DNA of 64,000 nt from Stutzerimonas stutzeri (GCF_018138085.1 NZ_CP073106.1:22676-86675); one strand, 5' to 3'; counted from the first letter of the stretch, positions 41,799 through 51,862 are shown. A program made the numbers and translations. The notes: generated by a model from the sequence alone, not told the origin.

Positions 41799-44700
41799 TC
41801 ACATCCGCAATCTCATCCTCTCTTGTTGCGGTGCTTGATCCTCACGTTGCGATCGAGGTGTCCAGGTCGACACATGGTTATCATCAGCCTGCATCAGCTT
41901 CAGCTCTGTCATCACGTCGCGGACGTCCTGCCTCAAGTCCTCGAGCTTGGCCTGCTGGGGAAACGGCTTGTCCTTTTCCAGCAGCGCTCGCTGATATTCA
42001 GCTTTCTCTCTGTCGCGAGTTTCAGCAGCATCGCTACGCCACGTCTCGAATTTGGCCAGGAAGTTGTCGAGACGGCTGGTGAAGCCCGCGAGACTGAACT
42101 TGTCGTCGGCGGAATAGCGCAGGTTATCTGGTTCGTAGCTGTCATGCCCAGCCAGGCAGAACTGTAGTGTCTCCCGGCGGGCATAAACCTCGATCTCGAA
42201 GCCTCGGTACTTGCCAACAGGAATTTCAGCCGCAGCGTCTGTCAGTGTCTGTGCCTTGCTCTCGATCGCCTTTTTCATGCTGTACATGATTTGTGCCAAG
42301 GCCTGCTCGCGGTCCTTCTCGCCGTAGACCTTGCCATTTGCCTCGAAAGCGAACTCATCACGGGTGTTCGCGTCACGAATAGCGATTTCGGCATTGCAAC
42401 GGCTGATCGTCCGTTCAGCTCTTATGTCCGCGCCGGCCAGCCAGTCGATGCGGCTTTCAAGACCATGCAGATTGCGTTTGAAGTTGGAGTAGACCGCTTC
42501 CAGCTTTTTCAGGTCGGCACTTAACTTCACCTGCAGGAAGATGAGCGGGTTCCCCGTCGCGGCCGCTTTCATTTCGGCGGCGTTGGCCGCTTCACTCGCC
42601 ACGTCCTCGATGACACGCTGTAGCGTGTCCCCTTTTCGGAATTGTTCGATGCCGGCAGCCTTGTATTCAATCGTCTGCCACATACGGCTGTCGTATGTCT
42701 GTTTCGTGGCGTAGCGCAGGATCTCCACCTCGAAGCCTTCAGGATCTTCTTCGTAGAAGAAGTTGCCCTGGCGGATGATCCTTCCCTCGCGTTGCTCCAG
42801 GTCGCTCGGTCGCCACGGTGCGTCCAGATGGTGCTCAGCAACCAGCCTGCGCTGTACGTTGGTACCTGCTCCCATCTTGGCGGTAGAGCCGAGCAGTATG
42901 CGCACCTCGCCCCTGTTCATCTCGTCGAACAGTTTCGACTTTTGCAGATCGCTGCTGGCTTCATGGATGAACCTCACCTGGTGCGCGGGTATCCCTCGCG
43001 CCAGAAGCTTCGCCTTGATGTCGTCGTAGACGCTGAATTGCGAGCTACCGGCGAGGAGCTCGTCCATGGACACTGCGGGCAGATCGTCATCTACCTCATC
43101 ATCGTCATTTGCAGGTGCAGGCCCGGCCGCTTTCTTGAGCTTGGGCGTTGAGAGGTCGCAGAAGACCAGTTGCGTGCCTTTGCGCTCGTCCCAGCTCGAC
43201 CAGATCCGGTGAATATTGTCGATCGCGACGTTGATTTTCGAATCCGGATGGTCGGGTGCCGCGGGATTGATCAGTCTGAAATCGAGGCCTGCTTTGCGAG
43301 CCTCGTTGGTGATTTTAAGCGGGTTGTCGATGCGTGGATCTTTCGGCAGGTTTTCCATCCGATGGATGATCGAGCCACGGTTCCACTCTTTAACCTGGCT
43401 CCCATCGGCACGATATATCGGCTGCCCGGCATCATCGGTTTGAACTGACTGAACGCCCATGAAATGGGCCTGATCGCTCGATCGGTCGACGACAATGTTC
43501 TGAGGCCGTCCTCCTTTGACCTTCGGTACCGGGAACCTGGTACCCCGCTCTTCGGCCTGGCGATCAAGGTCTGCCTTCGTAATAACGTCAGCAAAGGTCC
43601 GGTATTGGGTGATCAGCTCAGGGACGTTCTGGAACTTCGCGAAGCGGCTATTGAGCTTGTAATTCACTCCAGTCGCATCAAGCTCCCACCCGGACACAAC
43701 CTGTCCAAATGTGCTCGCCCAGGCGTCGAAGTGCACGATGCCACGGGCCTTGAGCTCGTCGTACTGCATATAGCGCTGCATTGTGTAGAGCTCTGCGATG
43801 GTGTTGCTGATCGGCGTGCCGGTGGCAAAAAATACTCCTCGCCCTTCGTGGCGCTGCTGCAGGTACCGACACTTCACGAACAGGTCAAACGCCTTCTCCG
43901 ATCCTGCCAGGTTGCCAAGGCCAGATACGCGGCTCAGCGAGGTGGTGATATAGAGGTTTTTGAATTCGTGCGCTTCGTCGACGACGAGTGCATCGACCCC
44001 AAGGTCAGCAAAGCTGACAGCCTGATCTTTCGAGCCGGTATCCGCTTTGCGCTCGAGACGTTCCTTCATTCGCTCTCGGGCTTTCTCCATCTCCTTGATG
44101 GTGATGCGGTCACCGTTCTCTGCCTTGAGCTGCCGCACTGCATCGGATAGGTCGTTGATCTGCTCCGACAGAATGTCATGGAGGGTCTCCTCGGGCATGC
44201 CGATCTTCTTGAATGAACTGTGCGCCACGATCACCGCGTCCCAATCGCCTGTGGCGATTCGGGCAAACAGCTTCTCGCGGTTTTCCTTCTTGAAGTCAGC
44301 TTTTTCGGCCACCAGGATGTTGGCGTTCGGGTAGAGCGAGTAGAACGCGTCCTTCCACTGCAGCAACAAATGGTTCGGCACGACCACCATCGGCTTGTTC
44401 ATCAAGCCCATGCGTTTGCTTTCCATCACGGTACCGACAGCGACTAGGGTCTTGCCGGCGCCGACGACGTGGTCGAAGAGTGCGGTTCCGTCCTGGATGC
44501 CTCGCCAAATGGCATCCTTCTGGTGAGGGCGCAGGGTGATGTCCAGCGATGCGCCGGGAAGCTGCAGATGCGAACCGTCATAGCGTGCAGCGACGTTCGT
44601 ATTGAAGCGATCGTTGTAGATCCTCGCCAGTCGCTCGCGGCGCTCCTTGTCCTCCCATACCCAATCCAGAAAGGCTTGGCGGATTTCATCCGCTTTCTGG

Positions 44701-47354
44701 TTTGCGGCAGCGGTCTGGACTTCGTTGATCCGATAGATCTTGTTGCCACGCTCGTCCTTGCCCACTTCGTCGCGAACTTGAATGGCGTGTCCAAGAAGGA
44801 TCGCTTCGATCAGTTGATGCGCAGGATAACGCTCGGTACCCCAGGTCACGCAGCCAGTTGTCCTGTCGGCCTGGCCGATTTTGGCCAGATACTTGCCAAG
44901 CGAGGCCTGATAGGTAACGCGGCAAGAAACCCGCCCGAGGAGGTGACGAACAAACTCCTCTACGTCTCGGTCTGGAACCCACGTGGAGCCAAGCTGCACA
45001 GAGATGTCTACAGGCTCAATGTCAGCCGGTTGAACAGCGCGTAGCGCCTCAAGGTTTTCGCTGTACTGAGGATTCTCGGCGGCAGCAGCGGCTGCGTTGC
45101 GGAGCTTGTCCTTGACGTTGCCTGTCAGGTACTGGTCAGCGGTTTCCCATCGCTGGTTTGCCGGGTTGAGGTAAATCAGGCCTTTAAGGTCGGCGATGAG
45201 TTCGTTTTCTGGCTTACCGCTGAGGCGTACCATGCGGGCCAGGTCGATACGGCCGGTTTCATTCATCGAAACGACCAGGGCGTCTTTCGCTGTTTCGACC
45301 TTGGTCACTTGGCGGCGCGGGCTCATCACTCGCTTGGTGAAGATCGCCGCCTTTTTTGCACTTGGTGGACGAGGATCCACACCGTGCTTCTTCGCTGTGT
45401 CTACACTGATGCCCTTGTCATAGTCGCTCTCGAGCGCGTGTAACAGCGGGTATTCAGGATCCTCGTGCATGGCAAGCCGGTTGGCCTGGGCGCTCACATG
45501 ACCGAACTTGCGGACGAACAGGTCGTACACCTGGTTGAGCCCATGACGTTTAGTTGCCAGGTCGAAGTCGGCTGTAGTGTCGGATTGCTCCGCAAGCATC
45601 AAGTCTCGTAGTGCTTCTCTGATCTTGATCATGCCCTTGATGCGTTCGCCGGCACGCTCGTTTTTAGGTGTGACTTCGACGTAGTCGTGCTGGTCGAGAA
45701 CGTCAGGCAGGCGCCGCGCGATGCGGCCATTCGGAGTCAGGAAGAAAGAGCCAATCTTGAGCGTGTCCGGCAGCACTACCTGGGCTTTTTCTGGCGCAGC
45801 CTCGTGCGAGATTTGCGCACGTGCCGAGGTGTAGGCGTTCATGGGCAGGACTTGGAGGCGCGCGGCGATAGCATCCTTCAGGTCAACGCCCGGTTCAGGC
45901 ACCAGGTCAGCAGTCTCCCTGTGCATGTTATGGGCGATCACCATCTTCCCTGCCATCTGCTCAGGGTGTTCCACGAAATACTGATTGATGGTGATCGGGC
46001 GCCCAGTTTCACGGTCACGTATTTCACCGACATTGACCCAGCTCTTGTCCGTTTCCTCGCCGGCCTGTGCCTTCTTGAAGAAAACGATGTCGGTAGTCAC
46101 CTCGGTCAGTGCGTTCTTCTTGAACGCCGTATTCGGGAGGCGAATGGCTCCCAGCAGGTGGGCTCTGTCGGCGATATACGAGCGAGCTGCGGTGTTGTTG
46201 GCGTCGAGGAAATAGCGGCTCACAACCATGGCCATGACGCCACCGGCGCGCAGCTTGTCGAGCGACTTGGCCAGGAAGTAGTTGTGAATGGAAAAGCCCC
46301 CCAATTCACGGTGCTGGGGGTCGTACAGTGTCTGGCTGCCAAAGGGCGGGTTCCCGATCACCGCGTCGAAGTGGCCAGCAGGTATCACAACGTCCTGCAG
46401 GCCCTTGTTGATGTAGGTGCTTTGGGGATACAGGTGCTTACCGATTTCGGCGGTCAGCGGATCAAGCTCGACGGCAGTGAATTTCAGCTTGTCCTGCAGG
46501 CCGCTTGGCGTCAGACCTATGAAGTTGCCAATGCCTGCAGCTGGCTCAAAGATCCGGCCACCATCGAAGCCAATGCGCTGCAGACCTTCGTAGATCCCGT
46601 TGATAACAATTTCAGAGGTGTAGTGCGCGTCCTGTGTCGATCGGCGCGCTCGCTCGTATTCCTCTGCAGTGAGGAGATCTGCAAGGGCGAGGTATTCTTT
46701 CTGCCAGTCAGTGTTCTGGTGATCGAATGCTTGGGGAAGTCCACCCCACCCGACATAGCGAACCAGAATCGCCTGTTCATCCTGGTTCGCTTGCCGGTTT
46801 GCTTCGCGGAGCTCTTTTACGAGCTGGAGGGCCGCGATGTTGTCGCGGAATTTTGCCTTGGCTCCGCCGTCACCAAGCGCGTCTGACGACGAGATACGGT
46901 AATTGCGTGATGGAGCTACAGCTCGGTGTTGATCTCGTTCTGCGCGAGGATCTCGTGTTCCATCTGGCCCTGCTGTAACTGGTCCAGCGAGCGACTCAAA
47001 ACCTGTTGTTCCAGCTGCTGCTGTTCCAACAGACGACCCAGCAGGATCACTTCGCCCTGATCCTCCAAGGCCCGCAGCTCCTGCGGGTTGTTGAATGCCC
47101 AGCGGTCGAGGATCTTCCACCCCTGCAGGTTGAACGAGGGAGAATTCCGGACTGCTTGCAGTGTTTCTTTCTGCAGGACTTTCGCTGCGAGTTCCAGTGG
47201 TTGGTGTTGGCCGGTCAGCATAATTTGCTACTCCTGTTTCATCGTCACTGTCCATTTCCGCCTGGAGAGCGTCGATGGTTTCGATGGTTTGATTGAAGGT
47301 GAAATCGAACGTGAATTGATCCTGGTTCTCAGGCGGTTGCTTTCGGCGGGCCAT
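41799..47354 (-). CDS. N6-adenine methylase / SNF2 helicase fusion protein
   Basis: An 1851-residue protein. After a low-complexity N-terminus (to about 150) comes an adenine-methylase domain with DAVIGNPPFGSQ (NPPF near residue 333). A superfamily 2 helicase follows: Walker A VVGAGKT near 962, DEAH-type VVDEAHEFKN near 1123, and the C-terminal lobe with EQREGRIIRQGN near 1520. A charged helical end completes it. Giant methylase-helicases of this type occur on conjugative plasmids and ICEs and may protect or remodel entering DNA; their activity is not established. AAAGGAG precedes the ATG. An exact replication iteron (46166-46180) lies inside the gene. Confidence 0.85.
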   Translation of the reverse strand: MARRKQPPENQDQFTFDFTFNQTIETIDALQAEMDSDDETGVANYADRPTPTTGTRSESPAERNTASSPEFSLVQPAGVEDPRPLGIQQPAGAAGLGGSGRSDPAGSSVGTAAAGTTGFESLAGPVTAGPDGTRDPRAERDQHRAVAPSRNYRISSSDALGDGGAKAKFRDNIAALQLVKELREANRQANQDEQAILVRYVGWGGLPQAFDHQNTDWQKEYLALADLLTAEEYERARRSTQDAHYTSEIVINGIYEGLQRIGFDGGRIFEPAAGIGNFIGLTPSGLQDKLKFTAVELDPLTAEIGKHLYPQSTYINKGLQDVVIPAGHFDAVIGNPPFGSQTLYDPQHRELGGFSIHNYFLAKSLDKLRAGGVMAMVVSRYFLDANNTAARSYIADRAHLLGAIRLPNTAFKKNALTEVTTDIVFFKKAQAGEETDKSWVNVGEIRDRETGRPITINQYFVEHPEQMAGKMVIAHNMHRETADLVPEPGVDLKDAIAARLQVLPMNAYTSARAQISHEAAPEKAQVVLPDTLKIGSFFLTPNGRIARRLPDVLDQHDYVEVTPKNERAGERIKGMIKIREALRDLMLAEQSDTTADFDLATKRHGLNQVYDLFVRKFGHVSAQANRLAMHEDPEYPLLHALESDYDKGISVDTAKKHGVDPRPPSAKKAAIFTKRVMSPRRQVTKVETAKDALVVSMNETGRIDLARMVRLSGKPENELIADLKGLIYLNPANQRWETADQYLTGNVKDKLRNAAAAAAENPQYSENLEALRAVQPADIEPVDISVQLGSTWVPDRDVEEFVRHLLGRVSCRVTYQASLGKYLAKIGQADRTTGCVTWGTERYPAHQLIEAILLGHAIQVRDEVGKDERGNKIYRINEVQTAAANQKADEIRQAFLDWVWEDKERRERLARIYNDRFNTNVAARYDGSHLQLPGASLDITLRPHQKDAIWRGIQDGTALFDHVVGAGKTLVAVGTVMESKRMGLMNKPMVVVPNHLLLQWKDAFYSLYPNANILVAEKADFKKENREKLFARIATGDWDAVIVAHSSFKKIGMPEETLHDILSEQINDLSDAVRQLKAENGDRITIKEMEKARERMKERLERKADTGSKDQAVSFADLGVDALVVDEAHEFKNLYITTSLSRVSGLGNLAGSEKAFDLFVKCRYLQQRHEGRGVFFATGTPISNTIAELYTMQRYMQYDELKARGIVHFDAWASTFGQVVSGWELDATGVNYKLNSRFAKFQNVPELITQYRTFADVITKADLDRQAEERGTRFPVPKVKGGRPQNIVVDRSSDQAHFMGVQSVQTDDAGQPIYRADGSQVKEWNRGSIIHRMENLPKDPRIDNPLKITNEARKAGLDFRLINPAAPDHPDSKINVAIDNIHRIWSSWDERKGTQLVFCDLSTPKLKKAAGPAPANDDDEVDDDLPAVSMDELLAGSSQFSVYDDIKAKLLARGIPAHQVRFIHEASSDLQKSKLFDEMNRGEVRILLGSTAKMGAGTNVQRRLVAEHHLDAPWRPSDLEQREGRIIRQGNFFYEEDPEGFEVEILRYATKQTYDSRMWQTIEYKAAGIEQFRKGDTLQRVIEDVASEAANAAEMKAAATGNPLIFLQVKLSADLKKLEAVYSNFKRNLHGLESRIDWLAGADIRAERTISRCNAEIAIRDANTRDEFAFEANGKVYGEKDREQALAQIMYSMKKAIESKAQTLTDAAAEIPVGKYRGFEIEVYARRETLQFCLAGHDSYEPDNLRYSADDKFSLAGFTSRLDNFLAKFETWRSDAAETRDREKAEYQRALLEKDKPFPQQAKLEDLRQDVRDVMTELKLMQADDNHVSTWTPRSQREDQAPQQERMRLRM
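46166..46180 (+). repeat. stray perfect iteron inside the methylase-helicase gene
   Basis: TGTCGGCGATATACG, identical over 15 bases to the origin iteron at 5385-5399, 41 kb away and inside a coding sequence. A chance match is possible but unlikely in a window of this size (about one in ten thousand per strand pair). Confidence 0.6.
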
Positions 47355-47434
47355 CGCTCTCGCTCCTTTGGTTCGTATTCTGGCCAGAATACAAACTCAA
47401 AAAAGCGCCATCCGCAGACTATAGTCCTCGTTTC

Positions 47435-47617
47435 TCAGGCGTTGTTGCTGGCCCTGCGGACGTTGTGAGCCATCGCGATCGCCATACTTGCGTTCAATAT
47501 TGCAATGAGCCCCCATGCACTGGATCGGCTCGGATCCTCGGTGAGCAAGGAGCCGGCACCGAATAAACAGGCCAAGAGAGCGGCAAAAATGCCTGTGGCC
47601 ACCACATACCATTTCAT
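47435..47617 (-). CDS. 60-residue two-span membrane protein, unknown
   Basis: Two hydrophobic helices (about 5-24 and 34-50). Its ATG overlaps the stop of the XRE gene by four bases, so they are coupled. Between it and the methylase-helicase start are 80 empty bases. Confidence 0.55.
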   Translation of the reverse strand: MKWYVVATGIFAALLACLFGAGSLLTEDPSRSSAWGLIAILNASMAIAMAHNVRRASNNA

Positions 47618-47841
47618 TTGGTCTGCTCCCCCTGTTTGAGGTCTACACCGCTTTGGTCAAGGAACAGTATCCCTTGCTGCGCGAACGCACGCTTCAGGCC
47701 TTCTAGCGTGCTGCGCCGGGGCTCTGTTGCACCTGTCTCAAAGTCCTTGATACTCCGCAGTGACACTAGGCTATGGCCAGCAAGGTCTGTCTGTGTCCAT
47801 TCGAGTAACGCTCGAGCGGCTCTGCATTGGTTCTTTGTCAT
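47614..47841 (-). CDS. XRE-family regulator
   Basis: A 75-residue one-domain repressor: QCRAARALLEWTQTDLAGHS, SLVSLRSIKDFETGATEPRR, a textbook XRE helix-turn-helix. A 13-bp inverted repeat lies ten bases upstream (47852-47883). Overlaps the next gene by four bases. Probably controls this small operon. Confidence 0.85.
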   Translation of the reverse strand: MTKNQCRAARALLEWTQTDLAGHSLVSLRSIKDFETGATEPRRSTLEGLKRAFAQQGILFLDQSGVDLKQGEQTK

Positions 47842-47851
47842 GATTACCGAT

Positions 47852-47883
47852 GCCCTTTATGGGCATAATCGCCCATAAAGGGC
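47852..47883 (-). promoter_or_regulatory. 13-bp inverted repeat, XRE operator
   Basis: GCCCTTTATGGGC, six bases, and its exact complement. Each arm is itself a near-palindrome (CCC-TTTAT-GGG), so it may hold two repressor dimers. Confidence 0.7.
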
Positions 47884-47931
47884 GGATAGTAAACACCTGT
47901 CGATCGGCGTCTGCTTGGTTTCCTTGAACAT

Positions 47932-48366
47932 TCAGGCCTGCTTGCCGGCAACGGCCATAGGCCCATTTGTATGGCCAGGCCCGAGCGGCTGAGCTAAAAC
48001 CGCCTCGTTTACTTCATTGACGTAACGGCCTACGGACACTGCTGCGTCGAGGGCTCGAATGATGATGCCCGCAATGTGTGTCGCATCCACGAGGTCAGGA
48101 ACCATGGCCTCAGCGTCGTGAGGATTAGCTGGGGTGAGGGCGTACTGGCCAACAGCGTGGAGCCCTACGCAATAGACGCCGCCTGAGCTGTCAAAGAGAT
48201 CGCAGGAAAGAGTCTGATTTAGCCCATACCGATAGGCCCAGAGGTGAACACTGACAGCCCCAGAGAGGTGCTTGCGGGCCGCTGTTACTACACCGCTAGT
48301 CCACTCATGTACTTCTGTTATGGTTCGGGTAAAACCGCTCGGCGGCAAATCGCAGGTTACTGTCAT
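47932..48366 (-). CDS. 144-residue protein, paralogue of the gene at 23.7 kb
   Basis: A soluble protein sharing GAVSVHLWAYR, the SSGG stretch and VPDLVDAT...LDAAVSVG with the plus-strand protein at 23682-24038, plus a C-terminal extension. Function unknown. First gene of no clear operon; 100 bases lie between it and the gene upstream. Confidence 0.62.
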   Translation of the reverse strand: MTVTCDLPPSGFTRTITEVHEWTSGVVTAARKHLSGAVSVHLWAYRYGLNQTLSCDLFDSSGGVYCVGLHAVGQYALTPANPHDAEAMVPDLVDATHIAGIIIRALDAAVSVGRYVNEVNEAVLAQPLGPGHTNGPMAVAGKQA

Positions 48367-48466
48367 TTATGGTCTCCTCGGACTTAGTAGGGGAACAACT
48401 TCATAGCCGCTGTAGCGATCCCAACCACAGGAAGGGACGGAGCCCAAAGCCAAAAGCCTTCGGTTG

Positions 48467-48829
48467 TCATTCTGGGCTCTCCTGCAGGAGACTCAACGAG
48501 AAACGCGAACTCAGGTGTGTCATCAACTGCTCGCACAATTCCGGGGTATCACAACGAAATAGCACAATGGCCCCGGCAATAGTCATTGCCCGCCTCACGT
48601 AGGCCTCTGCTTTGTTCTCGATGTCGGAGGCCGAACTCATGACGCCGTGTGCGATACCTTCCCGCCCGGTGATGTCGACGGTTTTGTTTATGGAGCTCTC
48701 CACGGCGGGCGTGATCCGAGCATTACCCTCTTGATCGAACAGCCGTAGTGAAATGATGAACGGCACGCTCCCGCCGTTCTTGTCGTCGGCCACGTAGGCT
48801 GGTACCGCTGTTAGCTCTGGAAACATCAC
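48467..48829 (-). CDS. 120-residue protein, unknown
   Basis: A soluble protein; its first codons overlap the stop of the lipoprotein gene (four bases). Mixed alpha/beta, no motif. Likely translated with the lipoprotein and topoisomerase genes. Confidence 0.58.
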   Translation of the reverse strand: MMFPELTAVPAYVADDKNGGSVPFIISLRLFDQEGNARITPAVESSINKTVDITGREGIAHGVMSSASDIENKAEAYVRRAMTIAGAIVLFRCDTPELCEQLMTHLSSRFSLSLLQESPE

Positions 48830-49209
48830 TCTCCCCTCTCCACGTCGATCGCGACGAAGGGCTTGCCTTCGCCAAACTGCTGACCAAATGCGCCGAAAGC
48901 GGCTACACCCTCAGCGCGCTCCTTTAGCCACCGGTCGATCTGCTTTGCTGCTGCCTCGTCTGAAAGTTGGACAAACTGCCCCTTGCTCATGAAGAAAACA
49001 GGCATGGCGAACGAATTGCTCCCATCAACCGCGATGGCCACCTCGTACCACTCGTTCGAGGCACTGCGCACCTTCGATATCGTGGTATGAAAGCTTTGTA
49101 TGGTTTCTCTCCGGGTCGCCGATGGCTCGGGTTCCGTTGTATTGCCATCGGAGCAGGCCGCGACGTTCAGCAGCGTGGCGACCATAGCCAGGTGAGCCAA
49201 AGGCTTCAT
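48826..49209 (-). CDS. lipoprotein, unknown
   Basis: A 127-residue protein with signal peptide and lipobox VAAC (Cys near 19). The mature part has an acidic, helical domain. Overlaps topB by four bases and the downstream gene by four, so three genes form a coupled run. Function unknown. Confidence 0.68.
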   Translation of the reverse strand: MKPLAHLAMVATLLNVAACSDGNTTEPEPSATRRETIQSFHTTISKVRSASNEWYEVAIAVDGSNSFAMPVFFMSKGQFVQLSDEAAAKQIDRWLKERAEGVAAFGAFGQQFGEGKPFVAIDVERGE

Positions 49210-51737
49210 TTGCGGGCCTCAAACTCAAATGAAGTCCGGCCCGTTTGTGGATCCAGAACCAGTCTCGCCGAAAACTTCTTCTTGGGCGTTTTGCTCGTGA
49301 CAAAGCCCGAGAGCAATTCTGTGCGCCCCTTCACCAGGAGATCGTTCAGCTCGCCCGTCTCGAGGCGCCGGCTGGCAACTTCCGTCCACAGTTTGAAGCC
49401 GCAGCTTTCAGCGCACTCAACTGTGTTGCCCATGGCGCGCAAAGGGCCTTTGCATTTCGGGCACGGGACAGACAGGTCTATTAGAGCGGTCGAAGCCTTT
49501 TCCTCGAAAACGAACTGCACTTTTCCAGTTTCCAGATCCAGGCGCAGCTTCGCAGAAAACTTACGTTTTGCCGCACTGACGAATCCGCTGAGCTCGCGAG
49601 TGGTTTTGCCAGCGAGCAGTAGGTTGATCTCCGTGGCGCTCAAAGCCCTTCCGGCGACCTCCTTCCACATTTTGAAGTCACAGCCTGTGCAAACGACCGC
49701 CTTTCGTTCATCTGAAAGCTGACCTTTGCAACGCGGGCACGGTGCGTCCATTGTGCTAGCGGGTTTGGCAAGATCCATCTGTACGTCATTCGCCAGCGCG
49801 ACGATGCCCGTGACGTAGGTGATCGTCTCTTGCATGAACTGCTCGAACGGCAGATCACCGGTAGCTACTTGGTCGAGCTTTAGCTTGAAGACGCCCGCTT
49901 GCATCGGCTCTTTGACATCGGACGGCAGTGCATCAATGAGCGCTCTGGTTTGTTCTGAAGTCATCAGCTTCGAGGAGCCGGGTTTAATAGGGACGATGAC
50001 TCCTCGATCCTTCATTTCCTTGATCATAGGGCTGCGAGTCGCGGTAGTGCCGATGCCATCCCCTTCTTTCAAGCGTGCGCGTATTGCGGAATCACGTACG
50101 TACTTATGTACATTCTTCATCGCTGCCCGGATGAGCTTCTCGTCGAAGCGCGCCGGCGGGGTTGTTTTCGCGGCGCTCTTAATGCAGTCGACAACCGAAA
50201 CTCGATCACCGATAGCAACCGTAGGTAGCTGTTGATCAGCTTCAGGTTCGGTGTCGGCGCCCTCGCTATCTTCATCGCTATCGACTGGCTTTAAGATGAG
50301 TCTCCACCCTTCCGCAGTGCTAATCCTGCCCTGGGCGGCAAAGGTCTCATCGGCTACATCAACCTGAATTGTCGTGCTGAGGTACTCGTGGTCCGGCGCG
50401 AACTGAGCGAGGTAGGAGCGCACGATCATGTCGTAAACGTCGCGTTCAACCTGACTCCAAGCAGATAGATCAACATCGATCTCTGGGATGGTCGGCACTA
50501 TGGCGTGGTGCGGCGTTGGCTCGCCCTTCCCGTTCACCATTTTCTTGTCATCGAACGCTGCTGACTTGCGGCTGCTATCAAGAAGCTCGCGCATGTCACA
50601 GAGGTCGGGCCGCAGCCTGAAGATGCAATCCATCACTGCAGGTGCTGACGCGTGCTGCGCTTCAGATAGATAGCGGTTATCCGATCGCGGGTAGGTGGCG
50701 ACCTTGTAGGTTTCGTAGAGCTTTTGTGCGGCGGCCATCGTTTGGTCACCGGTGTACCCATAGCGGCTGAATGCATCCATCTGCAACTCATCCAGCCCCA
50801 TGGTAAGTGGAGCTGGCTGCTCCTTGGGTTCAACCAGGTGATCGCTGACGCTTCCGCTCTGACCTTTGACCTTCACAACGAGGTTCTCAGCGATCAGTGG
50901 ATCAACAAGCCTACCGTCTTCCATCCCGTCTTGGCCGTCCTTCGGTTTCCACCGCGCGACGAAGGTTCCTGCAGGATGTTCAATCCTTGCAGCAAGTTTG
51001 AAGAAGGGCCGTGAGACAAAGCCTTCAATTTTTCGGTCATGCTCAACCATGATGAACTGGACAGGTGTTTGTACGCTCCCCACCGGCAACAGCCCACCGT
51101 AGCCCAAACTCTTCCCTCGTACTGTCATGGCCCTGGTGGCATTGATCCCGACGAGCCAGTCGTATCGGCTGCGCGCCTTTGCCCATAAAGACCAGCCGCG
51201 GAACATTGCTTCGTTGTTATCTCGGATGTTTGCCAGCGCCTGCTTCACCTTGGTCTGGTTGTAATCGTTGATCAGAACCCGCTTGACCGGTTTGCGGTTC
51301 CCAAAGTGCTCCAGGACTTCATCCACGATCAGCTGGCCTTCTGGATCCGGGTCGCCAACGTGGTGGACGACCGTACACAATCGCAGAAGCTCTTGTACTT
51401 TCCGGAGCCGCGCGCGTTTCGACTCCTTTTCGACCATGTGCCAACTCGTTGGAACGATCGGTAGATCTTCAAGGCGCCACACCTTGCTTCCTTTCGAGGT
51501 ACGAGGCACAGAGTCGGGCAGGTAGTGGTCTGGCATAGCCTGCTCCAAGGCATGACCATTCAGCGCCACAAAATGATGATTGCCGCGACGCACGTACCCT
51601 TTCGATTCTTCGTCGTTTTTCCCCGGCAACGCCGGCAGGATCGCGTCAGAAATCAGCGAGTCCTTTTCAGCGATCCACAGAACCACTTCTTCCACGTTCA
51701 CCCCCACTCTTATGACTCTCGTTTCGTCGCGCCCCAA
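49206..51737 (-). CDS. topB: type IA topoisomerase III (TraE/TopB-like)
   Basis: An 843-residue type IA topoisomerase. TOPRIM motif near the start (VVLWIAEKDSL, with the acidic Glu, then VGDPDPEGQ at about 125), the active-site Tyr in VATYPRSDN (about residue 348), and three C-terminal zinc-ribbon-like repeats (CPRCKG...CTGC, CPKCKG...C..SC). Conjugative plasmids of the IncI and IncP type encode such enzymes (TraE). The N-terminus is uncertain: TopB proteins begin near VVLWIAEK, so a GTG about 15 codons in may be the real start. Confidence 0.88.
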   Translation of the reverse strand: MGRDETRVIRVGVNVEEVVLWIAEKDSLISDAILPALPGKNDEESKGYVRRGNHHFVALNGHALEQAMPDHYLPDSVPRTSKGSKVWRLEDLPIVPTSWHMVEKESKRARLRKVQELLRLCTVVHHVGDPDPEGQLIVDEVLEHFGNRKPVKRVLINDYNQTKVKQALANIRDNNEAMFRGWSLWAKARSRYDWLVGINATRAMTVRGKSLGYGGLLPVGSVQTPVQFIMVEHDRKIEGFVSRPFFKLAARIEHPAGTFVARWKPKDGQDGMEDGRLVDPLIAENLVVKVKGQSGSVSDHLVEPKEQPAPLTMGLDELQMDAFSRYGYTGDQTMAAAQKLYETYKVATYPRSDNRYLSEAQHASAPAVMDCIFRLRPDLCDMRELLDSSRKSAAFDDKKMVNGKGEPTPHHAIVPTIPEIDVDLSAWSQVERDVYDMIVRSYLAQFAPDHEYLSTTIQVDVADETFAAQGRISTAEGWRLILKPVDSDEDSEGADTEPEADQQLPTVAIGDRVSVVDCIKSAAKTTPPARFDEKLIRAAMKNVHKYVRDSAIRARLKEGDGIGTTATRSPMIKEMKDRGVIVPIKPGSSKLMTSEQTRALIDALPSDVKEPMQAGVFKLKLDQVATGDLPFEQFMQETITYVTGIVALANDVQMDLAKPASTMDAPCPRCKGQLSDERKAVVCTGCDFKMWKEVAGRALSATEINLLLAGKTTRELSGFVSAAKRKFSAKLRLDLETGKVQFVFEEKASTALIDLSVPCPKCKGPLRAMGNTVECAESCGFKLWTEVASRRLETGELNDLLVKGRTELLSGFVTSKTPKKKFSARLVLDPQTGRTSFEFEARK

Positions 51738-51862
51738 AAGTGCAGGTTTCTCCTGCGCTTCGCTTGCGCGTTTTCCGTAGGATATATACCATACAAAATA
51801 ATTTCACCCTACTTTCACGCGCCTGACGGCAGCTAAAACGCTATTTCAACGGGGATTTCATC

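Noticed and set aside
45687..46886. 399-codon plus-strand frame inside the methylase-helicase gene
   Set aside because: It is antisense to a clear domain-bearing gene, with no start signal or recognisable product.
50093..50110. TACGTACTTATGTA inside topB as a ninth cluster
   Set aside because: Only one full unit and within a coding sequence; can be chance.
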